Source: Halobellus litoreus
GTDB lineage: Archaea > Halobacteriota > Halobacteria > Halobacteriales > Haloferacaceae
Reading direction: 5' to 3'
Assembly (NCBI RefSeq): GCF_024464595.1
Contig: NZ_JANHAW010000001.1
Span: 558,001 to 622,000, forward strand
Length of the DNA: 64,000 nucleotides
This document shows positions 1-9,410 of the stretch, one piece after another. The notes under the pieces were generated by a model. The model did not search any database, was not told where the DNA came from, and worked only from the letters and a program-made list of their open reading frames with translations. Made by a program: the position numbers and the translations under genes. Every line of letters starts with the position of its first letter. Position 1 is the stretch's first letter.

Positions 1-935
1 GCCGCGAGTGTCGTCGTCCCCGTCCCGAGGAAGGGATCGAGGACGGTGTCGCCGTACACCGAGTGCATACAGACGAGTCGGTACGGAATCTCGAAGGGGT
101 ACGCCCCGGTTCGGTCGCGCTCTGTCGGCGCGTCGTGACCGTGGCTTGACGCGACGTCGGCGGCGACGACGCCACCCGGTCCGTCGTCACCGCCGGCCGT
201 CGGCGGGCCATCGTCACCCTCAGCCCCCGGCCCGTCGTCGTTGCCGCCGACTGTCGGCGGGTCGTCGCCGTGCTGCGGACCGTCCGCGGGGGGTGCCCCC
301 TCGCCGTCGTCGACCCGTCCGTCGTCGCGGCGCTGTCTCGCCCCCTGGACGTCGGTCCAGACGTCCGAGAACCACCGGTTCCGCTCCTCCCAGAAGTACG
401 CGGACTCGTAGCGTCGGGTCGCGCCCGGCTCGAACTCGCGGCGGGACCCGCCGTTCCGGAACAGGAGCACGTACTCGTGTTCGAGGGTCACGTAGGCGTT
501 CGGCGGCACCATCCCGCTCCCCAGGAACTTCGACGCGGCGTTGGTCGGCTTCCGCCAGAGGACGTTGGGCAGCGGGTCGAAATCCAGCGCCTCGAACGCG
601 TCGATCACTCGCGCGTGGTTCGGGTACACGCGATACCGGCCGTCGAGCGTCCGGGTGGCGTCGCCGACGACGACGGCCGCGACGCCGCCGGGGGCGAGCA
701 CGCGGGCGACCTCGCGCCAGACCGAGTGCAGGCATTCGTGCATCGCCTCGAACGCCCGCTCGCCGTCGCCGTCTTCGAGTGCCGCGGCCACCGATTCCGA
801 CTGACAGGCGAACTGTTCGTCCCACATCTCGATCATCGGGTACGGCGGTGAGGTGACCACGAGGTCCACGGCGTCCGTTGCGACGTCCGACATACCGCTC
901 GCGTCGCCGACGCGGATCCGATGCCGGGACTCCAT
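1..935 (-). CDS. DNA methyltransferase, beta-class N4/N6 type (3' end off the window)
   Basis: The ATG at 935 opens a frame that stays open to the window edge, so about 311 residues are visible. Motif IV, TSPPYP, lies at residues 28-33, and the SAM-binding motif DPFLGTGTT appears only at the visible C-terminal end. Catalytic motif before SAM motif is the beta-class order of N4-cytosine and N6-adenine methyltransferases. Between them is a roughly 70-residue Gly/Asp/Pro-rich stretch (residues 215-285) that looks like an inserted flexible loop. The TSPPYPMIEMW context resembles the haloarchaeal CTAG methylases called Zim, but I cannot confirm specificity. No restriction endonuclease gene is next to it in the window, which fits an orphan methylase. 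The family is sure, the target site is not. Confidence 0.85.
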   Translation of the reverse strand, partial: MESRHRIRVGDASGMSDVATDAVDLVVTSPPYPMIEMWDEQFACQSESVAAALEDGDGERAFEAMHECLHSVWREVARVLAPGGVAAVVVGDATRTLDGRYRVYPNHARVIDAFEALDFDPLPNVLWRKPTNAASKFLGSGMVPPNAYVTLEHEYVLLFRNGGSRREFEPGATRRYESAYFWEERNRWFSDVWTDVQGARQRRDDGRVDDGEGAPPADGPQHGDDPPTVGGNDDGPGAEGDDGPPTAGGDDGPGGVVAADVASSHGHDAPTERDRTGAYPFEIPYRLVCMHSVYGDTVLDPFLGTGTTTLA

Positions 936-1094
936 TGGTAGATGTATACGCATCGACACGTATAGTTCCCGTCGGTGGTGGCCCCGACGGATGAGGCCAT
1001 CCGTTGCGCGAGCGCGAGGCTGGTGAGACGTCGAGTCGCGCTTCTGTCCTCGCAAGCCGCCTCGCTGTCGCTCGGTGACTGGCGTCGAGAGAAG

Positions 1095-1169
<75 letters not shown>

Positions 1170-1271
1170 CTGCATTCACATGTGGCAGATATACTCGTTT
1201 AAACATTCCGTTACGGGAGCGGTGCGGCACTGTGTCGCGCACGCCCGACGCGCGATCGATCGGCCCGTCGG

Positions 1272-1691
1272 TCACCGAACGACGGTCACCGGGACCGGCG
1301 AGCGGTTGAACACGGTCTTCGCGACGTCGCCGACGATGAGCCGGTCGCGGAGCGTCCCGCCGTGGCTGCCCACGACGACCGCGTCGAACGACTCCGCGCG
1401 GTTGACGATTTCCCGCGCCGGCGCGCCGTAGCCGACGGTCGTGGTGATCTCACGGCCCGCCTCGTCGGCGATCTCGCGGGCGCGATCGAGGATCGGCGCG
1501 GCGATCTCCGCAGCCTTCGCCTGGGGGTCCTCGGCCGTCGCGATGGCCGTCGCCTTGCCCATCAGCTGCGACGGTTCGCCGACGACGGCCAATACGGTTA
1601 TTTCCGCGTCCGCGTGCACGTCGAGCGCATAGCGCAGTGCTTCCACCGCCATCTCCGAGTCGTCCATCGCGACGAGGACTTGCGACACCAT
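1272..1691 (-). CDS. Universal stress protein, UspA family
   Basis: A 139-residue single-domain Usp protein starting MVSQVLVAMD. A longer frame begins seven codons upstream, but the ATG at 1691 gives the usual family N-terminus. The ATP-binding signature sits at residues 108-122 (GSHG, nine residues, then GD). In ATP-binding Usp proteins the last pair is normally GS or GT, so nucleotide binding is likely but slightly atypical. The family binds ATP or AMP and responds to stress, and the partner here is unknown. It stands alone between tRNA-Glu and the beta-oxidation fusion gene. Confidence 0.93.
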   Translation of the reverse strand: MVSQVLVAMDDSEMAVEALRYALDVHADAEITVLAVVGEPSQLMGKATAIATAEDPQAKAAEIAAPILDRAREIADEAGREITTTVGYGAPAREIVNRAESFDAVVVGSHGGTLRDRLIVGDVAKTVFNRSPVPVTVVR

Positions 1692-1800
1692 AGGAGTACA
1701 ATCGGGCGGCACTCAGTTAAGCGTGAACTGCCCCGGGTCAAACCCCGAGGCACTCGCCTGAAGACGCGCCGTGACGCCGATTACCCGACGCGAGCGACCC

Positions 1801-3795
1801 TCATTTGCCCTCGAACTCGGGGTCGCCGTCGCCCATAAACGCCGTCATTCCTTCCATCAGGTCGTCGGTGTCGAACAACAGGCCGAACGACTGCGCCTCG
1901 ACGTTGAGGCCGGCGTCGACGTCGTCCCAACTGCGGTGCATCGCGCGCTTGGTGTACCGTTGGGCGATCGGCGGCCCCGCGGCGAGGTCGCGGGCGAACT
2001 CGAACGCGCGCTCGTCGAAGTCCTCGTTCGCGGTCACCTCGTTGACGAAGCCGTAGTCGGCCATCGTCTCGGCGTCGTAGCGGTCGGCGGTGAAGATGAT
2101 CTCCTTCGCGCGCCCCATCCCGACGATCCGCTGGAGTCGGGCGGTTCCCCCCCACCCCGGGAGCAGACCCAGGTCGTGTTCGGGTTGGCCGAACTCCGAA
2201 CGCTCGGCGGCGATGCGTAGGTCCGCCGCCATCGCCAGCTCCATCCCGCCGCCGAGGCAGTAGCCGTCGATGCCCGCGACGACCGGGAGCGGCGACGACT
2301 CCAGGCGACCGAACGTCTCCTGCCCGAGTCGCGAGAGGTCTGCCGCGCGGTTCACGTCGCCCGCGCCGCCCGCCATCGCCTGGATATCTGCGCCGGCGGA
2401 GAACGCGCGGTCCCCGGTCCCCGTGATCAGGATCGTCCGCACAGCCTCGTCGGCCTCGAAGCGATCGACGGCGTCCTCGAGTTCTTCGAGGAGGTCGTCG
2501 GTGATCGTGTTCATCCGGTGCGGGCGGTCCAACCGGACGTGGCCCACGCCCTCGCTGATCTCGACCGAGAGTACGTCGTACGCGTAGGCGTCCGCGTCGT
2601 CCGGACCGTTCAGGTCGCTCCCGTCGGCTGCGTGGAAACCGCCGCCGGTCTCGGCGAGGTCGCGCAGGTACGAGACGGCCTCGTAGCGCTCCTCGCCCGT
2701 CTCCTCGTACCGTTCGTCGAGCACGTCGAGGAGGTGTCCGACGTCCGCGTCGTCGACCATCGCCGCGGGGCCGTCGGACCAGCGGCCGCCGAGTTTGACG
2801 GCCGTGTCGATCGCTTCGGGGTCTGCGACGTCGTCTTCGATCAGCCCGGCGACCTCGTTTGCGATCACGGCCAGGAGCCGGTCCGCGACGTCCTCCCGCA
2901 CCCGATCGGACGGGACCTGCGCGCCCTCGCCCGACTCGTAGTCGTAGAACCCCGCGCCGGTCTTCCGGCCGAGTTCCCCGGCTTCGACCTTCGATTCGAT
3001 CAGCGGACAGGGGCGGTAGGCGTCGCCGAGTTCCCCGTGCATATACTCGAGGACGTGATAGCCGACGTCGATCCCGACCTGATCGGCCAACTCGAAACTC
3101 CCCACCGGGAGCCCGAGTTCGTACTTCGTCGTGGAATCGACCTCCTCGATCGTCGCGTCCCCGGACTCGACCATCCAGGCCGCCTCGTTCATCAGCGGGA
3201 CGAGCACGCGGTTGACGATGAACCCCGGGCTGTCCTTGCGAACGCGAACGGGCGTCTTACCCATTCGTTCGGCCAGCTCCGAGATCAGATCGAGGGTCGC
3301 TTCGCTCGTCTCCGCGCCGGCGATGACCTCGACGAGATCCATCCGGACCGGCGGGTTGAAAAAGTGCATCCCGCAGAACTGTTCGGGCCGGTCCGTCACG
3401 TCCCCCAGTTCGGTGATCGAGAGGCTAGAGGTGTTCGTCGCGAAGACCGTCCGGTCGGGCGCGGCCGCCTCTAGGTCGTCGTACACGTCTTTCTTGATCG
3501 CCATCTTCTCGGGAACGGCCTCGATGACGACGTCGACGTCGTCGACCGCCTCGGCGAGGTCGACGTGCGTCGAGATGCGGTCCAGCGTCGCCTCGGCGTC
3601 GGCGTCTTCGATCTGCCCCTGCTCGACGAGTTTGCCGAGCGACCACTCGATCTGCTCGTAGCCGTCCTCGACGAACTCCGTCTCGATGTCGCGGAGGCGG
3701 ACCTCGAACCCGGCGAGGGCCGCCACCTCGGCGATACCGTGGCCCATACTTCCCGCACCGAGAACCGAAATGGCGTTGACGTCGTCGATATCCAT
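1801..3795 (-). CDS. 3-hydroxyacyl-CoA dehydrogenase / enoyl-CoA hydratase fusion
   Basis: A 664-residue bifunctional beta-oxidation enzyme. The N-terminal half is the NAD-dependent dehydrogenase: Rossmann motif GAGSMGHG at 13-20 and the catalytic-histidine signature GMHFFNP with His144, followed by the 3HCDH C-terminal domain to about residue 380. The C-terminal quarter is a crotonase domain with both hydratase glutamates, in LGGGMEL (about 510) and FGQPEHDLG (about 535). The dehydrogenase-first order is the reverse of bacterial FadB and is usual in archaea. The reading frame stays open far upstream, but the ATG at 3795 is chosen because the Rossmann strand begins within ten residues of it. 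It would hydrate enoyl-CoA and oxidise 3-hydroxyacyl-CoA, or run in reverse in crotonyl-CoA metabolism. Confidence 0.96.
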   Translation of the reverse strand: MDIDDVNAISVLGAGSMGHGIAEVAALAGFEVRLRDIETEFVEDGYEQIEWSLGKLVEQGQIEDADAEATLDRISTHVDLAEAVDDVDVVIEAVPEKMAIKKDVYDDLEAAAPDRTVFATNTSSLSITELGDVTDRPEQFCGMHFFNPPVRMDLVEVIAGAETSEATLDLISELAERMGKTPVRVRKDSPGFIVNRVLVPLMNEAAWMVESGDATIEEVDSTTKYELGLPVGSFELADQVGIDVGYHVLEYMHGELGDAYRPCPLIESKVEAGELGRKTGAGFYDYESGEGAQVPSDRVREDVADRLLAVIANEVAGLIEDDVADPEAIDTAVKLGGRWSDGPAAMVDDADVGHLLDVLDERYEETGEERYEAVSYLRDLAETGGGFHAADGSDLNGPDDADAYAYDVLSVEISEGVGHVRLDRPHRMNTITDDLLEELEDAVDRFEADEAVRTILITGTGDRAFSAGADIQAMAGGAGDVNRAADLSRLGQETFGRLESSPLPVVAGIDGYCLGGGMELAMAADLRIAAERSEFGQPEHDLGLLPGWGGTARLQRIVGMGRAKEIIFTADRYDAETMADYGFVNEVTANEDFDERAFEFARDLAAGPPIAQRYTKRAMHRSWDDVDAGLNVEAQSFGLLFDTDDLMEGMTAFMGDGDPEFEGK

Positions 3796-3884
3796 ACCGT
3801 ACCGTCGGCATCGCGGTGTTTGAACGTTTCCTTCGCCCGAAAAATAAACCCAAATAGAGTTGTCGTCGAGGCGTCCCCGGACGA

Positions 3885-4448
3885 TCAGTCGACGGCGCGC
3901 CAGAGGTACCGACTCGCGTAGCTGCGGTACGGTCGCCACCGCTCGGCGTGATCGATCATTCTCTCGGAGTCGCCCTCGTCGTAGCCGTACAGTTCCGCCA
4001 TCGCCTTCCGAACGCCGAGGTCCTCGACCGGAAAGACGTCGGGACGGCCGAGCACGAAGACCAGGTACATTTTCGCCGTCCAGACTCCGACGCCGCGGAT
4101 CTCCGTCAGCGCGTCGATCACCGCCTCGTCGCTCTCGCCCGCGAGTCCGTCGCGGGTGAGGTGCCGTTCGTCGAACGCCGCGGCGACGTTGCGGACGTAC
4201 TCGATTTTCTGCCCGGAGAGGCCGACCTCGCGGAGCGTCGTCTCTTCGGCGTCTCGGACGCCCGCGGGCGTGACCTCGACGCGGTCGAACAGCCGCTCCC
4301 GGATCGCCGCCGCCGACTCGACCGAGAGCTGTTGGTTCACGATCGCAACGACGAGCCGTGCGAACTCGTCGTCGGCCGTGCCGATCGGGAGTTCGCCGTG
4401 CACCTCGACGAGCGGTCCCAGTTTCGGGTCCCGCGCTACCGGATCCAT
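3885..4448 (-). CDS. DNA-3-methyladenine glycosylase-like HhH-GPD protein (AlkA type)
   Basis: 187 residues from the ATG at 4448. The helix-hairpin-helix segment is TEIRGVGVWTA at residues 115-125, followed by VFPVEDLG with the catalytic aspartate at 143. This is the HhH-GPD arrangement of AlkA-family base-excision glycosylases. There is no iron-sulfur cysteine loop, which argues against the Nth/MutY branch. It would remove alkylated purines. It lies 89 nt downstream of the 3-hydroxyacyl-CoA dehydrogenase start and is probably transcribed separately. Confidence 0.92.
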   Translation of the reverse strand: MDPVARDPKLGPLVEVHGELPIGTADDEFARLVVAIVNQQLSVESAAAIRERLFDRVEVTPAGVRDAEETTLREVGLSGQKIEYVRNVAAAFDERHLTRDGLAGESDEAVIDALTEIRGVGVWTAKMYLVFVLGRPDVFPVEDLGVRKAMAELYGYDEGDSERMIDHAERWRPYRSYASRYLWRAVD

Positions 4449-4562
4449 CGTTCCCGGGTGAGAACGCAACGGTCAAAGACGCGTCGTTCCCGGCGGTTCC
4501 CAGGTCCCGGGTGTCAGTCGGTGAATCCGACGATATATTCCGCTCTCGACCGAACGGGGCGT

Positions 4563-5213
4563 ATGGACGATCCGGACGACGCAGCCAAGTCCGACGCCGA
4601 TGACGGCCGCGACGCCGCCGGGACTGTCCCGGCGAACGACTCGACGGTCTCGATCGAGCGTCCGGACCTCGCCGCGGTCGACGCGCTGGTCGATCTGTGG
4701 GTCGCGCTCGCGTCCGAGCAGCAGGCACACGATTCGCACATCCTGCCCGAAGCGAATCGGGCCGTCGTTCGCGACGCGCTCGCGGAACACGCGGTCGCGG
4801 GCGGGCTTCGCGTGGCGCGCTGCGAGGGCGACGTCGTCGGCTTCGTCACGTTCGATATCGAACGCGGGGCGTACGAACAGGACGAGAAGCGAGGCGTCGT
4901 CCGGAACGTGTACGTCGAACCGGCGTACCGCGGAGCGGGCGTCGGAACGGACCTGATGGACGCCGCGGAATCGTCCCTCCGCGCGGACGGCGCGACCGTG
5001 GTCTCGCTGGAGGCGATGGCCGCAAATCGGGCGGCCCGCCGGTTCTACCGCGAACGGGGGTACCGTCCGCACCGGGTGCAGTTCGAGAAGGCCGTCGGCG
5101 GCTCCTCCGACGGGACGGATAACCCGACGACCGAGAGCGACAGCGCCGCGAACGACAACCGCGACACGGAGGGAGGAGGCGCAACGGAGGCCGACAACGG
5201 CTCGGGCGAGTAA
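4563..5213 (+). CDS. GNAT family N-acetyltransferase
   Basis: 216 residues. A GNAT core runs from about residue 30 to 176, with the acetyl-CoA pyrophosphate loop YRGAGVGT at 122-129 after the NVYVEP strand, and the typical C-terminal AARRFYRERGY helix-strand at 157-167. An acidic low-complexity N-terminus (about 28 residues) and a Ser/Asp/Asn/Gly-rich tail (from 180) flank the core. The ATG at 4563 follows a TATA-like stretch (gatatatt) at about 4530-4537, consistent with a leaderless mRNA. The substrate (small molecule or protein N-terminus) cannot be told. Confidence 0.92.
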   Translation: MDDPDDAAKSDADDGRDAAGTVPANDSTVSIERPDLAAVDALVDLWVALASEQQAHDSHILPEANRAVVRDALAEHAVAGGLRVARCEGDVVGFVTFDIERGAYEQDEKRGVVRNVYVEPAYRGAGVGTDLMDAAESSLRADGATVVSLEAMAANRAARRFYRERGYRPHRVQFEKAVGGSSDGTDNPTTESDSAANDNRDTEGGGATEADNGSGE

Positions 5214-5342
5214 GGCGCACACGCAGCGGCATCCACCGGGACGTCGTGGCTCGCTTCGGCGGCCGACAGCGGGCGTGGCTTCGGCGGCGGTGTCCGTCGA
5301 AAACGATACACACTCAAAGGAGGACCGAGTAGGTCGACCCGC

Positions 5343-5416
5343 GCCAGGGGAGCATGGGCGGTTCATGCACTCGACTTGTAATCGAGACTTCGTGGGTTCG
5401 AATCCCACCCCTGGCT
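5343..5416 (+). tRNA. tRNA-Thr (anticodon TGT)
   Basis: Acceptor stem GCCAGGG/CCCTGGC with a T discriminator, anticodon stem CTCGA/TCGAG around the loop CTTGTAA (anticodon TGT), and T-arm GTGGG-TTCGAAT-CCCAC. The length is 74 nt, with no intron and no encoded CCA. No integrase or duplicated 3' end is seen next to it. Confidence 0.96.
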
Positions 5417-5489
5417 CGTGACAAATTTTCGCATATACCGCGGTGTGATGCGACCGCGCCCGTGGCCTCGCAGCAAGAAATGGCCATAC

Positions 5490-8400
5490 TCACCTAAGGT
5501 CGTCCTCGAGCAAGCCCCGTGTTGCGATGACGTATGCGGCGCCCGTCAAGAGGGCCCAGGCGACTGCAGCCGTGATTCCGACGGTCAGCAAGGGGCTCGA
5601 GCCGAACAGTCCGGCAACGATCCAGACGAGGATCCCGAAGGCCGCGAGAGCTTGGATCTGTAGTCCATCGATGGGCGGAGAGCGGTGCGTAACGGTCAGT
5701 GCCATACCGTGAAGGCCGAAACCAAGTGCTAAGAGATAGCAGATCCCGCCGAGGAGTCCCCAAATCGAACCCAGGCTGCCGAGCAGTGTGGGGCTCGATT
5801 CGGCCGGCGGCGGTGTCGATGCCGGCGTCGTGGCTGTTGTCACTCCGGTCGCTGCCTCGGCTGGTGGCGGCGTTGACGTCGCCGCTGGTGTTGTTCTCGG
5901 TTCGATCGCCGCTTCGGTAGTGGTGCTCTCGATTCCGAGGCCGTCTTCGACGATGAGACCCACCTCGACGCGCTGGGACGGCATTTCGAAGGTGTATCTC
6001 GGGCGCTCGCTAGATTGAGCGGTCCCATCGATTTGGTATCGATACCGCGCGATCGATCCCTGCGCGCTCGTCGAGCCGCTCCCGGAGAGCTGCACGTCTT
6101 CGCCTGGCGGTGAGTGTGTCGGGGCGTCGAGCGCCGCAGTCGGGCGGGCGTATTCGGGGCCGGAGGGCGTCTCCCGGAACGGAACGAAGTCGACCCATCC
6201 CTGCTCTGTGACGACCGGGTTGCCCTCGCCTCCCGGGAGGATGGACGAGTGATATGGTCCGTTTTGACTCCCCCAGTAGTTGGATTCGGCGTGGACGGTA
6301 CGGGTCGACTCGGTCAGAATGAGTGCCGTCGTGTTAGCCGTGACGAACGGCGCAACGTCAACCGTCATCCCCCGGCTGTGACCGTAGATGCCGTTCTCCG
6401 TGAACCGGTAGCTGCTGTTCTCCGACCCCGTTTTTCGGATCCCGATTCCGGTCGGAATATCGCCGCTCACCCGGCGGATCGTGAGCGCACTCACTCCGTC
6501 GGTTCGTGTGTAACTCACGCCGTCAGTCCGGAGGACGGCCACGATTCCGTCTCCGACGGTCACCGCACTGAGTTGGTCGTCGATCGCCGGGTTCGAGACG
6601 AGTTCCGAGGGTTGAATCTCGGAGTTCGCTTGATTGAGGATCACACCGGCTTCGCCCTCTGCGACGTAGCTTCCCGTCCCCGGCTCGACGTCCGGAAGCC
6701 GAACCGGGTCGGCAAAGCGATTGGTGTTGAAGACGATCGCATTGTCGCGAATCGTCGTGCCAATCACCCCCCGGAGGACCATCCCGTAGGTGTTTGCGGC
6801 GACGACGTTGTTCACAACGGAGAGGTTCGCGCGATGTGTGACGGGGCTGGACACGACGAGCCCCGCACCGGCGTTGTTCGCGAGTTGGTTATCGGTGAAA
6901 TCGCTCCCGTACACGAGGAGGCTCGACTGCACGTCGAGCCCGTGGCCACCGCTGTCCGTGATCGTGTTGTTGTCGACGTCGAGGGTGCGTGCTGCGATGT
7001 CGGTCCGGATCGACACGCCGGTGTCGCCGTTCCCGACGACCTCGTTGCCACTGAGCCCCCCGCCCCGAAGTTCCCGGCCTGAGACGTAGATCCCCTCGCG
7101 ACCGTTCTCACGAACGGAGTTGTTGGACATATCCACAGTCAGATCGAGGCTCTGGGTCTCTATGCCGACGCCGTGAACGGCGTTGTTCGTGAGCGTATTT
7201 CTCCGGAGTGTGATGTCTGCGTCGGCAAAACTCTCCGTCCCCGATTGCCGGAGCCGGATTCCGGTCCGGGCGTCCCGAATACGGTTCGCGTTGGCTGTCA
7301 CCGACGTGGCTCTGCTAGTAGTCACCCGGATGCCGTCCCCTGAGCCCGTGATCTCGTTGCTCCAGAAGTAGCTCTCGCTTCTCTCGGCGCGCACCACGAC
7401 ACCGCTCCCGTCAGTCTCGGCGATCCGGTTTCGAGACGCTTGAAGCCGCCTGACGCGGTCGGCGGCGACGAACACTCCCGCGCCATCGATCGCACGGAAC
7501 GTCGAGTCCAGGACCCTGAGTCCGCGCACCCGCGTCGCGGGCTGGTCGGGTCCGATATCTGCGTCGGTCGGCGACGCCACATCTCCGACGACGAACGGTG
7601 CTTCGACACCGGCGGCGAGCTGCGAGACTGACTCCTCTCGGAGTTGGACCTCGACGGGATAGATCCCGCGCGTCGTCGGGTTTACCGCATTCCCGTATTC
7701 GACGATCAGCTGTCCCTCACTTGGAATCTCGACGGATTCCGAGAAGGAGATCTCAAGTTGCGTGGCCGTCGACGACACGGACGCCACCGACCCGGCGAAC
7801 GACTGTTCGATGCTACCGTCTCGGTCTCGGTCGAGGCCGATACGTCCGATGTTTTCGTTGCCGACCGACGCGACCGACCCATCAGCGGTATACTCCACGT
7901 GGATCGAATCCATCGAAACGCCGGCACCGGGCTGTAATGCGAGCGTGTGCTCCGCGTTCGCGCCGATCGTGTCCGGTGTGGCCGTCAGCGAGACCCGATC
8001 AGTCGTCCCGGCGCCCGGACTCGCCTGGATTGCGTGATCCCCGATGGTACGAAACGTCGATCGTTTGACCGTGATCCGCGGTGCGTCGGTCGTCTCAGTG
8101 ACTTCGAGGCCGGCGGTGGTGAAATCACGCATCGTGGAGTCGACGACCTCGACTGTCCCGTCACTGCTCGCCACGGTCAGGCCCGTGGTGCCGCCCTCAA
8201 GCGTCGTGTGCTGTAGTTCGAGTACACTCCGGTCCGTCCCGTTGTACTGGAGACTCGCCCACCGACGGTCCGCTGCCGCGCCGTTGGAGCGCGTGATCTC
8301 CACCGGGCGGGCGGCTGTCCCGTTCGTTCGGAACGAACCGCTCACGGAGACGGTGATGTCCTCGGCCATTTCGATTCTCGTCCCCGGCTCGACTGTTAGC

Positions 8401-8633
8401 GTCGCGCCGGGTTCGATCTCGATGTCCTGGATGATCCGGTACGGTCCATCGCCTGGCGTCCACGTTGTGTCCGTCGTAATTCCGGATTCGACGAACGTGA
8501 CGGACGGCTCCGCTGATGTTGATGTTGTGGCCCCAACTGCGGGCGCACTTACTGACAGCATAACTATCGCGCCGACGAATACAACCACGACCGTCTGCTG
8601 CCAGCCGTCAGTAACCCGTATCAATTGTATCAC
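5490..8633 (-). CDS. Large secreted/surface right-handed beta-helix protein with PKD-like domain and C-terminal membrane anchor
   Basis: 1047 residues from a GTG at 8633. The first 35 or so residues form a Sec-type signal peptide (VVVVFVGAIVMLSV, cleavage near AVGA). Residues about 80-790 are rich in Asn/Gly/Val turns of the NNTIT/GxGVxV type that build right-handed parallel beta-helices (NosD/pectate-lyase-like folds). A PKD-like Ig domain follows at about 830-925, then a Thr/Pro/Ala-rich linker, and three hydrophobic helices from about 960 to the end. This predicts an extracellular protein held in the membrane, possibly binding or cleaving polysaccharide. No catalytic residues are recognisable. 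It stands alone, downstream of and converging on tRNA-Thr. Confidence 0.85.
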   Translation of the reverse strand: MIQLIRVTDGWQQTVVVVFVGAIVMLSVSAPAVGATTSTSAEPSVTFVESGITTDTTWTPGDGPYRIIQDIEIEPGATLTVEPGTRIEMAEDITVSVSGSFRTNGTAARPVEITRSNGAAADRRWASLQYNGTDRSVLELQHTTLEGGTTGLTVASSDGTVEVVDSTMRDFTTAGLEVTETTDAPRITVKRSTFRTIGDHAIQASPGAGTTDRVSLTATPDTIGANAEHTLALQPGAGVSMDSIHVEYTADGSVASVGNENIGRIGLDRDRDGSIEQSFAGSVASVSSTATQLEISFSESVEIPSEGQLIVEYGNAVNPTTRGIYPVEVQLREESVSQLAAGVEAPFVVGDVASPTDADIGPDQPATRVRGLRVLDSTFRAIDGAGVFVAADRVRRLQASRNRIAETDGSGVVVRAERSESYFWSNEITGSGDGIRVTTSRATSVTANANRIRDARTGIRLRQSGTESFADADITLRRNTLTNNAVHGVGIETQSLDLTVDMSNNSVRENGREGIYVSGRELRGGGLSGNEVVGNGDTGVSIRTDIAARTLDVDNNTITDSGGHGLDVQSSLLVYGSDFTDNQLANNAGAGLVVSSPVTHRANLSVVNNVVAANTYGMVLRGVIGTTIRDNAIVFNTNRFADPVRLPDVEPGTGSYVAEGEAGVILNQANSEIQPSELVSNPAIDDQLSAVTVGDGIVAVLRTDGVSYTRTDGVSALTIRRVSGDIPTGIGIRKTGSENSSYRFTENGIYGHSRGMTVDVAPFVTANTTALILTESTRTVHAESNYWGSQNGPYHSSILPGGEGNPVVTEQGWVDFVPFRETPSGPEYARPTAALDAPTHSPPGEDVQLSGSGSTSAQGSIARYRYQIDGTAQSSERPRYTFEMPSQRVEVGLIVEDGLGIESTTTEAAIEPRTTPAATSTPPPAEAATGVTTATTPASTPPPAESSPTLLGSLGSIWGLLGGICYLLALGFGLHGMALTVTHRSPPIDGLQIQALAAFGILVWIVAGLFGSSPLLTVGITAAVAWALLTGAAYVIATRGLLEDDLR

Positions 8634-9410
8634 CTAGCGGTCCTGCGATGCGTGACCGGTCTTTCCCGCGGCGTAAAAAGGTGCTGAGGGAGAATCAGTA
8701 TCGATACTGTTCAGCGTTGTACGGCGGCAGAGCGGCGTGACGAAGGCGGCGGCGCGGACCGCTGCCAAGAAAACCGTATTTGGTGTGATGTCAACTAGCA
8801 CAAGGCTCTTTTCTCTCAACGATCACTTTCTACTGCGGGAAACTGTTGTCTCCAGTCACCGGCGCTGACCACGCCGGGTTCCCGCTTTTAGTTCTGGACT
8901 CGGAGGCGTCGAAAGAACACGTCACTACGTCGGGGTCGCGACGCCGAGACTGGTCGAGACGCACACCGTCGAGGTCGACACCACGCCGGCCCGGAGGGCC
9001 CTCGGGCGAGCGTGCGCACACCGAACTCGATGCAGGCGCTAGCGACGGGACCGACACTCCACCCTGTTCCGGACGACGAAACGATCCGAGGACAGGACCG
9101 CACACGTGGATTGATGACTCGGGAGACGTGGCGACAATCAGCGAACGGTGACGTGGCCGCTTTGGTTCTGTTCGTCCAGATCGTTCACCGCGCTGTGACG
9201 GAGCGTTCGAGTCGAGGGAGGGCAGCGTCAGCGGGGATGCCCAGTCGGCGGGCCACCGGTCCGACGGGAAGGGGAGGTGGGGGAGGGCAGTCGGGAGCGG
9301 GTCGCGTCGGCGGGAACCGAATCAGAGGCGGCCCAACCTGGGCACTGCTGACTACGAGGGAGACCAACGTAAAAGCGCCCTTGTCTCAAAGAGCCGTTTG
9401 ACTTATCGGC
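8634..9410. other. Intergenic stretch without a convincing gene
   Basis: About 775 bases between the beta-helix gene and a small membrane protein. Several short open frames exist on both strands, but all have Arg/Ser/Pro/Thr-rich compositions typical of GC-rich noise, and none has a recognisable domain or start context. It probably contains the promoter of the beta-helix gene and the 3' region of the membrane protein gene. Confidence 0.6.

Noticed and set aside
220-856. Long Arg/Pro-rich frames on both strands near the left edge
   Set aside because: They overlap the methyltransferase in other frames and have the composition of GC-rich antisense noise.
3948-4562. N-terminal extension of the GNAT gene to 421 codons
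   Set aside because: It runs antisense through the glycosylase gene, and a promoter lies before the ATG at 4563.
3796-4728. In-frame N-terminal extension of the dehydrogenase-hydratase to about 975 codons
   Set aside because: The extension is Arg/Pro-rich, lies antisense to or over the glycosylase gene, and the Rossmann strand starts right after the ATG at 3795.
5343-5416. tRNA genes as integration sites of a mobile element
   Set aside because: No integrase, no duplicated tRNA 3' end and no foreign-looking block adjacent to either tRNA.
8846-9401. Overlapping frames of 100-130 codons in the 8.6-9.4 kb gap
   Set aside because: Noise-like composition, no homology pattern, no TATA-type promoter at suitable distance.
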